From: Butyricimonas faecihominis
GTDB taxonomy: Bacteria > Bacteroidota > Bacteroidia > Bacteroidales > Marinifilaceae
Direction of reading: 5' to 3'
NCBI RefSeq assembly: GCF_033096445.1
Contig: NZ_AP028155.1
Coordinates: 2,299,880 to 2,363,879 of the forward strand
Length of the DNA: 64,000 nt
Position 1 is the stretch's first letter. Each line of letters begins with the position of its first letter. The notes under the pieces were generated by a model. It had not been told where the DNA came from. It worked only from the letters and a program-made list of their open reading frames with translations, and did no database searches. Positions 52,249-61,640 of the stretch are shown in pieces. The translations under genes and the position numbers were made by a program.

Positions 52249-53313
52249 ATGCAAAAGACACGGAACAAGAAGATATTAACGGGAGCCATCCACGTGCTTG
52301 GATGGGGAATATTCTTTGCCCTTCCCTTTTTCTTCTATCGCGGAGAAGGTGTTTCAATTACCCTGAACAGATATTTGGGATATTGTTTCGTCCCGTTAAG
52401 TTGCCTGATCATATTCTACACGAATTTTCTCTGGCTGATCGAACGGCAGCTTTTCCGCAGAAAAGTATCAACATTTATTCTAAGTAACATCGTTCTCGTG
52501 ATGCTCCTGGGAGCTAGCCTTCATTTCTGGCAGGACTTTCACCGGAAACATTTATCTGAACCCGTTCCGAAAGCATTAAAAGAGTTACAAGAGTCCTTAC
52601 CTAAACCGCCTCGGTACGTGTTTATCGCCCGGGACATGATGCTCATGGCATTGACCGTCGCCCTCAGCGTGGCAATCAAAATGACCGGGGGATGGTATGA
52701 AACCGAGAACGAGAAACAAGAACTAAAAAAAGCTCAGGCCGAGGCGGAACTTCAAAACTTGAAAAGCCAGTTGAACCCGCACTTCTTATTCAATACCTTG
52801 AACAATATCTACTCGCTCATCGCTATCAACCAGGACAAGGCCCAGTATGCCGTCCATGATCTCAGTCGTATGCTCCGTCACGTGCTATACGAGAACAACC
52901 AACATTTCGTGTCGGTAGATAAAGAATTCGAGTTCATGAAAAGCTATATCGAACTAATGAGTCTCCGCTTACCTAAAAGCACACGGCTGGAAGTTTCCAT
53001 CCCGGAAAGAGGCAACGGAATCATGATCGCCCCGCTCTTGTTTATCCCGCTGATCGAAAACGCGTTCAAACACGGGGTCAGTAGCACGCAGGAATCATTT
53101 ATAAACATTAAGTTCGAATTGCAGGGGAATAACCGGATCAACTGTCTCGTGGAAAACAGTAACTATCCTAAAAAAGACAACGACCGGAGTGGCTCCGGTA
53201 TCGGGTTAACCAACTTAAAACGCCGTCTGGAGTTACTCTATCCCGGAAAATATATCTTTAAGGCTGAAAACCTTAACAACCGATTTATCACGGAATTGCT
53301 TATTCAACTTTAA
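52249..53313 (+). CDS. LytS/YehU-type sensor histidine kinase
   Basis: 354 residues from the ATG at 52249; an upstream TTG at 52225 is inside the promoter region. About four N-terminal membrane segments without an obvious periplasmic sensor domain, then a coiled stretch (NEKQELKKAQAEAELQN), the HisKA-type box LNPHFLFNTLNNIYSLI with the phospho-acceptor His, and the ATPase part with LLFIPLIENAFKHGV and SGSGIGLTNLKRRLELLYP. It signals to the LytTR regulator 11 bases downstream. Its place after the MacAB-TolC genes suggests that the exporter is its target or input. Confidence 0.92.
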   Translation: MQKTRNKKILTGAIHVLGWGIFFALPFFFYRGEGVSITLNRYLGYCFVPLSCLIIFYTNFLWLIERQLFRRKVSTFILSNIVLVMLLGASLHFWQDFHRKHLSEPVPKALKELQESLPKPPRYVFIARDMMLMALTVALSVAIKMTGGWYETENEKQELKKAQAEAELQNLKSQLNPHFLFNTLNNIYSLIAINQDKAQYAVHDLSRMLRHVLYENNQHFVSVDKEFEFMKSYIELMSLRLPKSTRLEVSIPERGNGIMIAPLLFIPLIENAFKHGVSSTQESFINIKFELQGNNRINCLVENSNYPKKDNDRSGSGIGLTNLKRRLELLYPGKYIFKAENLNNRFITELLIQL

Positions 53314-53324
53314 AATTAAAGGAC

Positions 53325-54041
53325 ATGACTCTGAACTGCCTCATCGTGGATGATGAACCGTTAGCCTTGGATTTGCTAGAGAGCTACGTGAGCCGGACAC
53401 CGTTCCTACACCTGATCGCACAATGTGATAGTGCAGTGAAAGCGCTTTCCGTTATAGAGGAAGAACCGATAGATTTGGTTTTTCTGGATATTCAGATGCC
53501 CGAACTCAACGGGTTGGAACTATCCCGTCTCGTGGGCAACAAAGTGAAAATCATCTTTACCACCGCTTTCGAACAATATGCGCTGGAAGGCTTTCGGGTT
53601 GACGCGCTAGACTACCTGCTGAAACCGTTCAACTACACGGAATTTCTCCGGGCTGCCACAAAAGCCTTACGTTGGATCGAAATGAGCCGGGCGGAAAACG
53701 TTTCCGCCAACGTGCCGGATTCCATTTTCGTGAAAAGCGATTACAAATTGATCCAAATCCTGTTGAAGGATATTCTTTACATCGAAGGACTAAAAGATTA
53801 CATTCGTATCCAAACCGAGGACAAGGAGGGCGGTATTCTCACGCTGATGAGCATGAAAAGTATCGAAGACCATCTTCCCGGTGATATATTCATCCGGGTA
53901 CACCGTTCCTATATTGTCAATATCAACAAAATTAAAACCATCGAACGGAACCGAATCGTGTTCGGGAAACTCTACATCCCTATTTCCGATTCTTACAAGG
54001 AACGTTTCATGGAATTGCTGGATAAACGAGCAATTAATTGA
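53325..54041 (+). CDS. LytTR-family response regulator
   Basis: 238 residues. Receiver domain with acidic pocket IVDDEPLALDLLESYV, phospho-acceptor Asp in LVFLDIQMPELNGLE, Thr in IIFTTAFEQYALEGF, Lys in DALDYLLKPF. The C-terminal LytTR DNA-binding domain has LKDILYIEGLKDYIRIQT and FIRVHRSYIVNINKI. It pairs with the kinase encoded 11 bases upstream. Its last codons run into TTGAAAA repeat DNA. Confidence 0.93.
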   Translation: MTLNCLIVDDEPLALDLLESYVSRTPFLHLIAQCDSAVKALSVIEEEPIDLVFLDIQMPELNGLELSRLVGNKVKIIFTTAFEQYALEGFRVDALDYLLKPFNYTEFLRAATKALRWIEMSRAENVSANVPDSIFVKSDYKLIQILLKDILYIEGLKDYIRIQTEDKEGGILTLMSMKSIEDHLPGDIFIRVHRSYIVNINKIKTIERNRIVFGKLYIPISDSYKERFMELLDKRAIN

Positions 54042-54182
54042 AAATTGAAAATTGAAAATTGAAAATTATATCTACCTTTGCGAACAGATAAATAGAATTA
54101 GTATTAGGAAAATTTGAATTCTTGAAAATGAGAAATTCATGAAAACATTTCATTTTCAACTTTCAATTTTCAATTTTCAATT
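54037..54182. repeat. inverted pair of TTGAAAA repeat arrays
   Basis: Four copies of a 7-bp unit (TTGAAAA) occupy 54038-54065 and an array in the opposite orientation (TTTCAATTTTCAATTTTCAA) occupies 54152-54182. The arms enclose ~85 bases that hold the purM -7 box. The same architecture recurs at 61641-61766. Confidence 0.7.
54052..54080 (+). promoter_or_regulatory. purM promoter inside repeat
   Basis: TACCTTTG at 54073-54080 fits TAnnTTTG; a TTG within the TTGAAAA array at 54052-54054 is 18 bases upstream and can serve as -33. The leader to the ATG (54186) is ~100 bases. Confidence 0.5.
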
Positions 54183-54185
54183 GCC

Positions 54186-55364
54186 ATGAGAAAAGACGAA
54201 AGATATAACCAGCGAGGAGTGTCCGCATCCAAAGAAGATGTGCATAACGCCATAAAAAATATCGACAAAGGTATTTTCCCGAAAGCTTTCTGCAAAATCA
54301 TCCCCGATTACCTCGGAGGACAGAAAAGCTACTGCAACATCATGCACGCCGACGGGGCCGGAACCAAATCTTCACTCGCCTACATGTACTGGAAAGAAAC
54401 CGGGGACTTATCCGTGTGGAAAGGTATCGCGCAGGACGCCTTGATCATGAACATCGATGACTTGCTCTGCGTGGGTGCCGTGGATAATATCCTGCTCTCT
54501 TCCACGATCGGGAGAAACAAGAAACTGATACCGGGAGAAGTTATCGCAGCCATCATCAACGGAACGGAAGAGCTGATCGAGGAATACCGGAAACTGGGAG
54601 TAAACATTTATTCTACCGGAGGCGAAACCGCAGACGTGGGGGATCTTGTGAGGACCATTATCGTGGACTCCACGGTGACTTGCCGGATGAAACGTTCGGA
54701 CGTGATCTCTAACGACCGTATCAAGGCGGGAGATGTAATTGTAGGACTTTCGTCATACGGGCAAGCCTCTTACGAAACAGAATACAACGGTGGGATGGGG
54801 TCCAACGGACTAACTTCTGCCCGTCACGACGTATTTGCCAAGTATTTGGCGAAGAAATACCCGGAAAGCTATGACAACTCCGTTCCGGAAGAACTCGTTT
54901 ACTCCGGAAAATGTAAACTGACAGACGAAATTGCCGGATTGGGCATTGATGCCGGGAAACTGGTATTGTCTCCGACCCGTACGTATATCCCGGTAATCAA
55001 GCAGGTGCTTGACAAGTACCGGAAACAAGTTCACGGTATGGTACACTGCTCCGGTGGAGCCCAAACCAAAGTGATGAATTTCGTGGAGAATATGCACATC
55101 GTGAAGGACAATATGTTCCCAGTTCCTCCCTTGTTCAAATTAATTCAGGAACAATCGGGAACCCCGTGGGACGAAATGTACAAGGTATTCAACATGGGTC
55201 ACCGTATGGAAATCTACGTGGATGAAGAGATTGCAGATGACATCATCACCATTTCCAAAAGCTTTAACATCGATGCCCAAATCGTCGGTCGTTGCTACGA
55301 TAACGATGAGGGAAAAGGTAATAAGCTCACGATAATCAGCGGACTCGGGAAGTTCATATACTGA
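54186..55364 (+). CDS. purM: PurM-type AIR synthase
   Basis: 392 residues, the long Bacteroidetes version of phosphoribosylaminoimidazole synthetase, the fifth step of purine synthesis. NIMHADGAGTKSSLAYMYW, DALIMNIDDLLCVGAVDNIL, YSTGGETADVGDLVRTIIVD and VHCSGGAQTKV are conserved PurM/SelD-fold segments binding ATP and the formylglycinamidine substrate. Transcribed alone, with a strong terminator at 55401-55424. Some annotations call this family simply AIR synthase-related protein. Confidence 0.9.
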   Translation: MRKDERYNQRGVSASKEDVHNAIKNIDKGIFPKAFCKIIPDYLGGQKSYCNIMHADGAGTKSSLAYMYWKETGDLSVWKGIAQDALIMNIDDLLCVGAVDNILLSSTIGRNKKLIPGEVIAAIINGTEELIEEYRKLGVNIYSTGGETADVGDLVRTIIVDSTVTCRMKRSDVISNDRIKAGDVIVGLSSYGQASYETEYNGGMGSNGLTSARHDVFAKYLAKKYPESYDNSVPEELVYSGKCKLTDEIAGLGIDAGKLVLSPTRTYIPVIKQVLDKYRKQVHGMVHCSGGAQTKVMNFVENMHIVKDNMFPVPPLFKLIQEQSGTPWDEMYKVFNMGHRMEIYVDEEIADDIITISKSFNIDAQIVGRCYDNDEGKGNKLTIISGLGKFIY

Positions 55365-55400
55365 ACCGTGGGTTTGATTCTTAAAACCTATATATAATGT

Positions 55401-55424
55401 AGAAACGGGTTTCATCCCGTTTCT
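55401..55424 (+). terminator. purM terminator
   Basis: AGAAACGGG and CCCGTTTCT form a perfect 9-bp stem with a 6-base loop followed by ATTTTTTTA, 37 bases after the purM stop. Confidence 0.9.
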
Positions 55425-55508
55425 ATTTTTTTATAGAAATCCTACCTCCTCAAACCAACTATTCTTATCGACCACCGGCTTTCAAGCCTATAAATGATAA
55501 AATATTTT

Positions 55509-55539
55509 AAGGAGGGTATCCAACCAGGATTCCCTCCTT
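55509..55539. terminator. hairpin after hepT, possible terminator
   Basis: AAGGAGGG-ATCC and GGAT-CCCTCCTT pair with a one-base mismatch and a 5-base loop, 8 bases past the hepT stop. On the minus strand it is followed by AAAATATTTTA, so only a weak terminator is suggested. Confidence 0.5.
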
Positions 55540-55546
55540 ATTATTA

Positions 55547-55912
55547 TCAAATTTCTTTTCGTATCTGTTTCAATATTTCCAGCAATACTGGTATATTTTC
55601 TTTTACTGTATTAAAAATAACGTCGGCATCAACTTCAAAATAATGATGTACAATAATATCACGCATCCCCATCACTTCCCGCCACGAAATTTGAGGGTAA
55701 TGAACTAGTAATCCTCCAGTTGTCAACTTATCTAAATTTTTAATACTTTCCCCAACGGCAATCAATTTCATACAAACCCCGTCCAACAAGAGCGTCCCCG
55801 TAGAAGAATCTAAAAAAGCATTAACACTATCAACAGTCTCCGTTCGTTCTAGAATAACCTCAACAGATTCAATGATTTTATCAAGTAAATGTAAAACCTT
55901 TTTATCATACAT
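55547..55912 (-). CDS. hepT: HepT-like toxin (HEPN ribonuclease fold)
   Basis: 121 residues. All-helical HEPN domain. RDIIVHHY (Arg84, His89, Tyr91) is the Rx4-6H motif of HEPN RNases with the Tyr that the MntA partner AMPylates in the studied HepT/MntA systems. It overlaps the MntA-like gene by 8 bases and is second in the pair, transcribed with it. Known function of the family: toxin kept inactive by nucleotide transfer from the antitoxin. Confidence 0.88.
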   Translation of the reverse strand: MYDKKVLHLLDKIIESVEVILERTETVDSVNAFLDSSTGTLLLDGVCMKLIAVGESIKNLDKLTTGGLLVHYPQISWREVMGMRDIIVHHYFEVDADVIFNTVKENIPVLLEILKQIRKEI

Positions 55913-56198
55913 AAACGGCCTCCTTCTGAATATTTTGTTTCAAAACTTCATCCATTCGATCCCGCACACGAACCAAGTCCACAGGTCGCCCCAACAACTC
56001 TTCTAATTCATATTTGATCCGTGCCAAAGTAAATAAAGTCGGGGCTTCCCCCTCAAAGCAAATATCTATATCGCTAACCTCCGTTTCCTCCCCACGAGCA
56101 ACACTCCCAAATATTCCCATCCGCGTGATGTGATAATTGGCAGCATTAGCTTTCATATATCCTGCAAGCAATTGTAAATATTCACTTATCGATTTCAT
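55905..56198 (-). CDS. mntA: MntA-like minimal nucleotidyltransferase antitoxin
   Basis: 97 residues. GIFGSVARGEETEVSDIDI carries the GSx10DxD motif (Ser32, Asp43, Asp45) of minimal nucleotidyltransferases. In characterised pairs this protein adds AMP to Tyr of HepT to silence it. It is first in the pair, its stop overlapping hepT by 8 bases. Confidence 0.9.
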   Translation of the reverse strand: MKSISEYLQLLAGYMKANAANYHITRMGIFGSVARGEETEVSDIDICFEGEAPTLFTLARIKYELEELLGRPVDLVRVRDRMDEVLKQNIQKEAVYV

Positions 56199-56222
56199 AA
56201 AACATTATAAACTTGTTATTCA

Positions 56223-56253
56223 CAAATATAATTATTATCTCAATCTAAAGCAA
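56223..56253 (-). promoter_or_regulatory. mntA-hepT promoter
   Basis: Plus-strand CAAATATA at 56223-56230 reads TATATTTG on the minus strand, with TTG (plus-strand CAA at 56251-56253) 20 bases upstream; the ATG follows 24 bases downstream. Confidence 0.5.
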
Positions 56254-56300
56254 GTAACCTAATCGCTAATTATAATATTCCGGGCATCGTGCCTCCTTCA

Positions 56301-59300
56301 TCATTCCCTCGCTGACTGCAATATCCGTCGAATTTGATTACGTACATTAATCTGGGCGCTATCCACCTTCGCCCGTTTGGAAGGGATAAATAGGTTCTTG
56401 TATTTAGCCTTCGTAATCTTGAATTTCATCTTCTCCATCGACCCGTAAATATCTACTCCCAATTTGAAGGGTACGGGTGATTTTAACACGGAAATATGGT
56501 AATTAAAAGTCATGTCAATCTTATGTTCTCCACCCACGGCCACCTTGTAACGATCCACCTCAACCAAGAAGGGGAACACTTCAATCATACCATCCTTGAT
56601 GCGGAAGTCCACGGCCACGCTATCAATCAGATTACGCTCCTTGTTTTTAAACATCAACATTTTGGAAATCTCCGAGAACGTCTCCCCGTCCATCAACACC
56701 AAATCCTTACCATCAATGTAAGCCACAGCCCTCAAGGTCGGTAAATCAACCATCATTGTAGAATCCAGATCTGTCTCCGCCGCCATATGGAAATCTACCA
56801 GCCCATCGAAAGAGCGTAGCATCGGAACGATCGAATCCAAAGATGGCATAAAATTAATCAACGCCCCCACGTCAATATCATCCATTCGTAAATCGAAACC
56901 GGTATACGCTTTCTCTTTCCCGGAAGCCTTGTACAACATCGTGGTCTTCACATCTGCCGCCATGGAACGCATACTCAAATCCGACAACTCGATACATTGA
57001 TTTTGCATCACCACTTTCCCGTGAATACTATCCAATTCCAACTTTCCATACAACACCTTCTTAATATTCGTCTCAAACGTGAAATCAACACCGGGAGGAA
57101 CAACAAAAACAGACATGGTAGAGTCAGCCACGTACGTGGAATCTGCCGCCAAATCCACATCAGACAATTCATCCTCACTCAATTCCTCTTCTGTCCCCCA
57201 CTTCATGTTCATTCGATTGGCAGCCCCAACTTCCATAGCTTTCATCAATTGATTGCAATTAATCATATTCGATCTCACCTTCAAATTAGCTTTCAAATCC
57301 TCCTGCCGCAAAAATGCACCCGCCAGATTGTACACTTCCCCGGTTAACAAAAGATCAGAACGTCCCATCTTCAACTTTGCACCATTCAATTTAATATGTC
57401 CGGGACTTAAAGTAATCTTCGTCCCCGGCATACGCATCCGCAGAGGAAACAAGGGGGTGTATACCCGCATATCCTTAAAGCCGACCACCCCACTGGCGAG
57501 CCATTGACGTTTATTTTTCCGGTCCGGAACTCCCGAAAGATCAAATCCGGCATTCGCCAGTCGTAAACGATTCCCTCTAGCTCTTACCCGTAAACTATCC
57601 ATATTGACCTTCGCTTTTACTAACGGGAGCTTTTTATCTTCCGGAGAGGGAGCCAAGGCAAAATTAGCCGTGCTATTTCCCATCCGGAACCGCAGGGAGT
57701 CACCCATCACCAAGTCAATCCACCCGAAACGAATGTCTGCCGACATTGAGGCGACTGCCGTGGTATCCCGCAAGGGAGAAGTTTTTACCTTCACGTAAGA
57801 AGTATCCATGTGAAAGGTTAAAGCATTCTTCCACTGTATATCGACACTATCAAAACCAAAGATTCCATTCAATAGGTTCTTTTCCTGCAAGATAGTCTTA
57901 TCTTCCATGTTGGTTCCGAATCCCAATATCACAGATTTTGAACGTAATCTCAAACTATCCTTTTCGCTGGCTAACAAAACATTCTTTAATTGACACCCCC
58001 CTCGAATATCCAGTTTTCCATAGTTTTTATTCTTTATGTCAGCCAATAAAACATTTCCTTTTAGCCCAGCATTCAAACTTCCCGTCAATGTCACCTCCTC
58101 TTGTATCGGGAATATTTTGGGTAATATAGAGAAATCGACATCCGCCTTCACGCTCGCGGTAATCAAAGGATTGGAAAGTAATTGATCCACCCGGCCATTT
58201 AAATCCACATCCACATCTGTTCCCTTCACGCAAAACCGGTTTAATTTCAAAAACGAAGGTTGTTCTTTCTGTAAATCAACGACACCTTCCAAGTCAACAT
58301 CCAATTTATCCAACGAATAAGGCATCCCCGCGTATTTCACGGAGCCTTCATTTATTTTGAAACGAGCATCCAACACGGGAACTCGATCCTTTCCATATTT
58401 CCCCTTCAACGTTCCCCGGCATAACACCTCTCCCGATACCGTCACGTTTTCATCATGTTTTAGTACTGTTTCCGGAACAAGGTCAAGCAGGGTTTTCAAA
58501 GAAGGAACTTTTATCCCAAAGGTCAGGTCCACGTCCAACAAACGATTCAATGTATCTGCCTGTAAACGTCCTCCTACCCCGAATTTCATTCTATTCACCC
58601 TCATAACAGCTTTATCCAACACGTAAAGCATTGAATCTCGATCCAGACGCATTCCTGTTTGCAAAGCAAATCGCAAGCGTTTCACGAGTAAATTACCTTC
58701 TTGCCAGAAAAGAATATTCTTTGCTTTCACATCCAACAGCAAGTCCGCCTTCCGCTCCATAAAATTTCCATCGATTTTCAAACCGAACCCCTCCAATCGG
58801 GCATAAAGTTCATTCGCACGATCATCAAACACGAGTTTTCCTCCCTCAATACGAATGTTACGAATATCAATACTTTCAATCAATTTTTCTTGAATCGTAT
58901 CCGTCTCCACCATGACCACTGAATCCTGTTCAGCAGACTCCCGCATTACATTCCAACCGGGAACCCCGTTCGTGTCAATATAAGCGTAAATCTGCGGTTC
59001 TTCCAAACGCAATTCTTTCACGATAACTTCCTTTCGAGACAGATAAGCCATCGGGTTCACGATCAGCCGACAACGCTTGAAACTCATCAATGAATCAGTA
59101 GCGGCATAAACATTCTCCTGTTTCAACGAATCCTGAAAGACTTTCGTCACCACGCTACCATTTCGCATCTCAAGCCCGAATTCCGGGAAAGTCGAGAAAA
59201 AGGTTAACTCGATCGCATCAAAATGTACTTCCGCATTCAAAAACTCGTTGGCACTTTTCTCCACGATAGGAGTCAACTTTTCAGGAGTAAAAATAAAATT

Positions 59301-59384
59301 CAACACGATGCCTATCGAAGCACACACTAATATCACCAATACTAATAGTGAAATAAAGAAATACTTTAATAAACGCCACATCAC
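56301..59384 (-). CDS. AsmA-like envelope protein
   Basis: 1027 residues. One N-terminal membrane segment (FFISLLVLVILVCASIGIVL) then a very long periplasmic beta-rich body with EVHFDAIELTFFSTFPEFGL and MRNGSVVTK, the usual AsmA start, and an AsmA_2-like C-terminal region (NYHISVLKSPVPFKLGVDIY). AsmA-like proteins are thought to carry phospholipid between membranes along a beta groove. The C-terminal tail IRNQIRRILQSARE-like segment is charged. It follows the NamZ-like gene by 66 bases that contain CTAAAATCATAAATT-type repeat sequence. Confidence 0.85.
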   Translation of the reverse strand: MMWRLLKYFFISLLVLVILVCASIGIVLNFIFTPEKLTPIVEKSANEFLNAEVHFDAIELTFFSTFPEFGLEMRNGSVVTKVFQDSLKQENVYAATDSLMSFKRCRLIVNPMAYLSRKEVIVKELRLEEPQIYAYIDTNGVPGWNVMRESAEQDSVVMVETDTIQEKLIESIDIRNIRIEGGKLVFDDRANELYARLEGFGLKIDGNFMERKADLLLDVKAKNILFWQEGNLLVKRLRFALQTGMRLDRDSMLYVLDKAVMRVNRMKFGVGGRLQADTLNRLLDVDLTFGIKVPSLKTLLDLVPETVLKHDENVTVSGEVLCRGTLKGKYGKDRVPVLDARFKINEGSVKYAGMPYSLDKLDVDLEGVVDLQKEQPSFLKLNRFCVKGTDVDVDLNGRVDQLLSNPLITASVKADVDFSILPKIFPIQEEVTLTGSLNAGLKGNVLLADIKNKNYGKLDIRGGCQLKNVLLASEKDSLRLRSKSVILGFGTNMEDKTILQEKNLLNGIFGFDSVDIQWKNALTFHMDTSYVKVKTSPLRDTTAVASMSADIRFGWIDLVMGDSLRFRMGNSTANFALAPSPEDKKLPLVKAKVNMDSLRVRARGNRLRLANAGFDLSGVPDRKNKRQWLASGVVGFKDMRVYTPLFPLRMRMPGTKITLSPGHIKLNGAKLKMGRSDLLLTGEVYNLAGAFLRQEDLKANLKVRSNMINCNQLMKAMEVGAANRMNMKWGTEEELSEDELSDVDLAADSTYVADSTMSVFVVPPGVDFTFETNIKKVLYGKLELDSIHGKVVMQNQCIELSDLSMRSMAADVKTTMLYKASGKEKAYTGFDLRMDDIDVGALINFMPSLDSIVPMLRSFDGLVDFHMAAETDLDSTMMVDLPTLRAVAYIDGKDLVLMDGETFSEISKMLMFKNKERNLIDSVAVDFRIKDGMIEVFPFLVEVDRYKVAVGGEHKIDMTFNYHISVLKSPVPFKLGVDIYGSMEKMKFKITKAKYKNLFIPSKRAKVDSAQINVRNQIRRILQSARE

Positions 59385-59450
59385 GATGTTAGATTTAATT
59401 ATCTGATTAATTTCTTAATTTATGATTTTAGATTAAGTGATTCCCTCCCG

Positions 59451-60623
59451 CTAACCAACATTTTTTTTATCATAAATCAAATACTTTTCTCTCACCTTCA
59501 TAAACCCCGCAACCTCATCCTGCCAGCCGGCACGAATCTCTTCTTCCGTTACTCCATCCTTCAGTTGTTGCTGCACTCTATCATTTCCCACCAACTTGTT
59601 GAACAAAGCATTAAAGAAGGGTTCCGTGCCTTTATACTCTTGATAAGCCAGCAATAACCAAGCCAGATTCAGACGTTTCATCTTTAAAATAGTGTGGTAT
59701 TCTCCCTGCAAATCCATGCCGTAACAAGTTTGCCCCTTGCATTTGGGCTGCATACTCATTCCCTTAATCGGGCGAGGCACGTAAGAATAGGGCATACCTT
59801 TCAAGCTCGGATGCCCGAACACCTGAAACGGACGTAGCGTCCCTCGTCCCTCGTTGATCGCTGTTCCCTCAAAAAAACAAGTTGACGGGTAAAGCATGAT
59901 GGAAACAGAATCCGGCAAATTCGGAGACGGGGCATAAGGTAACGCCACGGGTTGTTCCCGACTCCATCCCTCGCAAGGGATCACGGTCAGATCACAGGTC
60001 ACGCTATCTTTCAACCAACCTTCCCCGTTAATCATTCCGGCATATTCACCTATCGTCATCCCGTACACGACCGGAACCGGGTGCATCCCGACAAAAGACT
60101 TAAACTCTTTCTGCAGGACCGGGCCATCCACGTAAAAAGCATTCGGGTTAGGACGGTCCATCACGATCAAGGGAATGTTCTGTTCCGCACAGGCCTCCAT
60201 CACGTAATGTAACGTGGACAGATAAGTATAGAAACGTACTCCCACGTCCTGTATATCAAAAATCATCACGTCTATTCCCGACAGATCCTCCGGCTGGGGT
60301 TTCTTTTTCTTCCCGTACAGGGACACCACCTTCAAATCACTCCCGGCATCAATATAATCCCCAACGGTCTCCCCGGCATCAGCCGTACCCCGAAATCCAT
60401 GTTCGGGACAAAAAATTCGTACCACGTGAATACCTTTTTCCAACAGGAAGTCCACACTATGCACCGTGTCTACCCGGGAAGTGTGGTTTGCCACGATTCC
60501 AACTCGTTTTCCAGTCAACAGATTCCGGTAAACCTCAAACCGTTCAATCCCGTCTTGTACATTCACGGAAATAGCATCCGTACACGCGGATGCTATCACC
60601 AAAAATAATATTAAATATCTCAT
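59451..60623 (-). CDS. NamZ-like exo-beta-N-acetylmuramidase (DUF1343)
   Basis: 390 residues, signal peptide (MRYLILFLVIASACTDAISV, with Cys14 possibly lipidated). VGIVANHTSRVDTVHSVD, RIFCPEHGFRGTADAGE, LKVVSLYGKKKKPQPEDLSG, VMIFDIQDVGVRFYTYLSTL and VMDRPNPN are the conserved blocks of DUF1343, the GH171 family whose member NamZ removes MurNAc from the non-reducing end of wall fragments. It is inferred to act in periplasmic muropeptide breakdown, fitting the other recycling genes of the window. The order with DUF4837 upstream (3-base gap) suggests cotranscription. Confidence 0.9.
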   Translation of the reverse strand: MRYLILFLVIASACTDAISVNVQDGIERFEVYRNLLTGKRVGIVANHTSRVDTVHSVDFLLEKGIHVVRIFCPEHGFRGTADAGETVGDYIDAGSDLKVVSLYGKKKKPQPEDLSGIDVMIFDIQDVGVRFYTYLSTLHYVMEACAEQNIPLIVMDRPNPNAFYVDGPVLQKEFKSFVGMHPVPVVYGMTIGEYAGMINGEGWLKDSVTCDLTVIPCEGWSREQPVALPYAPSPNLPDSVSIMLYPSTCFFEGTAINEGRGTLRPFQVFGHPSLKGMPYSYVPRPIKGMSMQPKCKGQTCYGMDLQGEYHTILKMKRLNLAWLLLAYQEYKGTEPFFNALFNKLVGNDRVQQQLKDGVTEEEIRAGWQDEVAGFMKVREKYLIYDKKNVG

Positions 60624-60626
60624 CGA

Positions 60627-61631
60627 TTACTTCGTCTTCTCTTCCTTATCTTTATAATCAATCACCATGGTGTTCAGGATAGCATCTACTTGTTTCATCA
60701 TATCCCGTTTCTCCTCGTTCGGATAGTACACGTACCCCATCATATAGATCACTCGCTGATGTTCCTCATCCAACACCACGTTCAACTCATACGGTCCCGC
60801 CATGAAATCATTCACCACCATCCACAAGCCGCGGAATAACACGGCATAATGCCCGTTATACTTGTATTGCACGGCTGTATAAGGTACCTCCAGATCCAAT
60901 GCCATATACGATCCTTCATGCGGACCGGGAATATGTTTCTTCAACTCCTCGTTCACCCGATCAAAAATAATGGCATAATTAAACTGGCTCTCATGCTCGT
61001 ACTTTTCAGTAAAAAATATAATACCTTTACTATTCTTAGTCGTTTCACTCGACATCCACACGAAATCAGTCGTATCCTTATTCACGTAATATCCTGTAGG
61101 ACAATACAACAATATATTATACTTCTTCTTGAACAAATTAAAGATCCGGGTATCCGCAGTCCGCTTATAAACCGATATTAGCCGATCACGCTCAGCCTTA
61201 GCATAAATACCAAGAATTCTTAACTTATTCTCATCAAACAACTTGAAAAACGTTTTCCTATCCGGGGCTGCAATCTTTATATACTTCTGTGTTTTGGCCC
61301 ACGGGCTATCTGCATACTGCACGTAAGCAGAGTCAATAGAAGGAGAAATCACGACTTGCAACACGTTACGGTGTCCCTTCATATTCTTATCAAAATACTT
61401 CTCCGGCAGGTTAAGCACATCAAAAATCGGTTCTGCCTGTGGCAAACCATCCTGTTCCTGTCCAAAGAATTCCCGGATCGTATCACCCACGGGACCATCC
61501 CACGTGTTCTTCTCGGCAATAATCAATACCTGATTGATTTTTCCTGTCACGGCAGGCATCAGGTTCTTCGTGGCATCCTTACAAGAACCTAACATTAAAA
61601 CCATCACGAAAACAAATACAATATTCTTCAT
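60627..61631 (-). CDS. DUF4837 family lipoprotein
   Basis: 334 residues from MKNIVFVFVMVLMLGSCKDA (ATG 61631; lipobox Cys17). A longer frame to 61685 consists of TTGAAAA repeat sequence on the other strand (NFQFSTFNSII) and is rejected. Conserved segments: KINQVLIIAEKNTWDGPVGD, FDVLNLPEKYFDKNMKGHRN, and LFRGLWMVVNDFMAGPYELN. The family is restricted to Bacteroidetes and has no known function. It is 3 bases upstream of the NamZ-like gene, so a wall-related role is possible. Confidence 0.85.
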   Translation of the reverse strand: MKNIVFVFVMVLMLGSCKDATKNLMPAVTGKINQVLIIAEKNTWDGPVGDTIREFFGQEQDGLPQAEPIFDVLNLPEKYFDKNMKGHRNVLQVVISPSIDSAYVQYADSPWAKTQKYIKIAAPDRKTFFKLFDENKLRILGIYAKAERDRLISVYKRTADTRIFNLFKKKYNILLYCPTGYYVNKDTTDFVWMSSETTKNSKGIIFFTEKYEHESQFNYAIIFDRVNEELKKHIPGPHEGSYMALDLEVPYTAVQYKYNGHYAVLFRGLWMVVNDFMAGPYELNVVLDEEHQRVIYMMGYVYYPNEEKRDMMKQVDAILNTMVIDYKDKEEKTK

Positions 61632-61640
61632 AATAATAGA

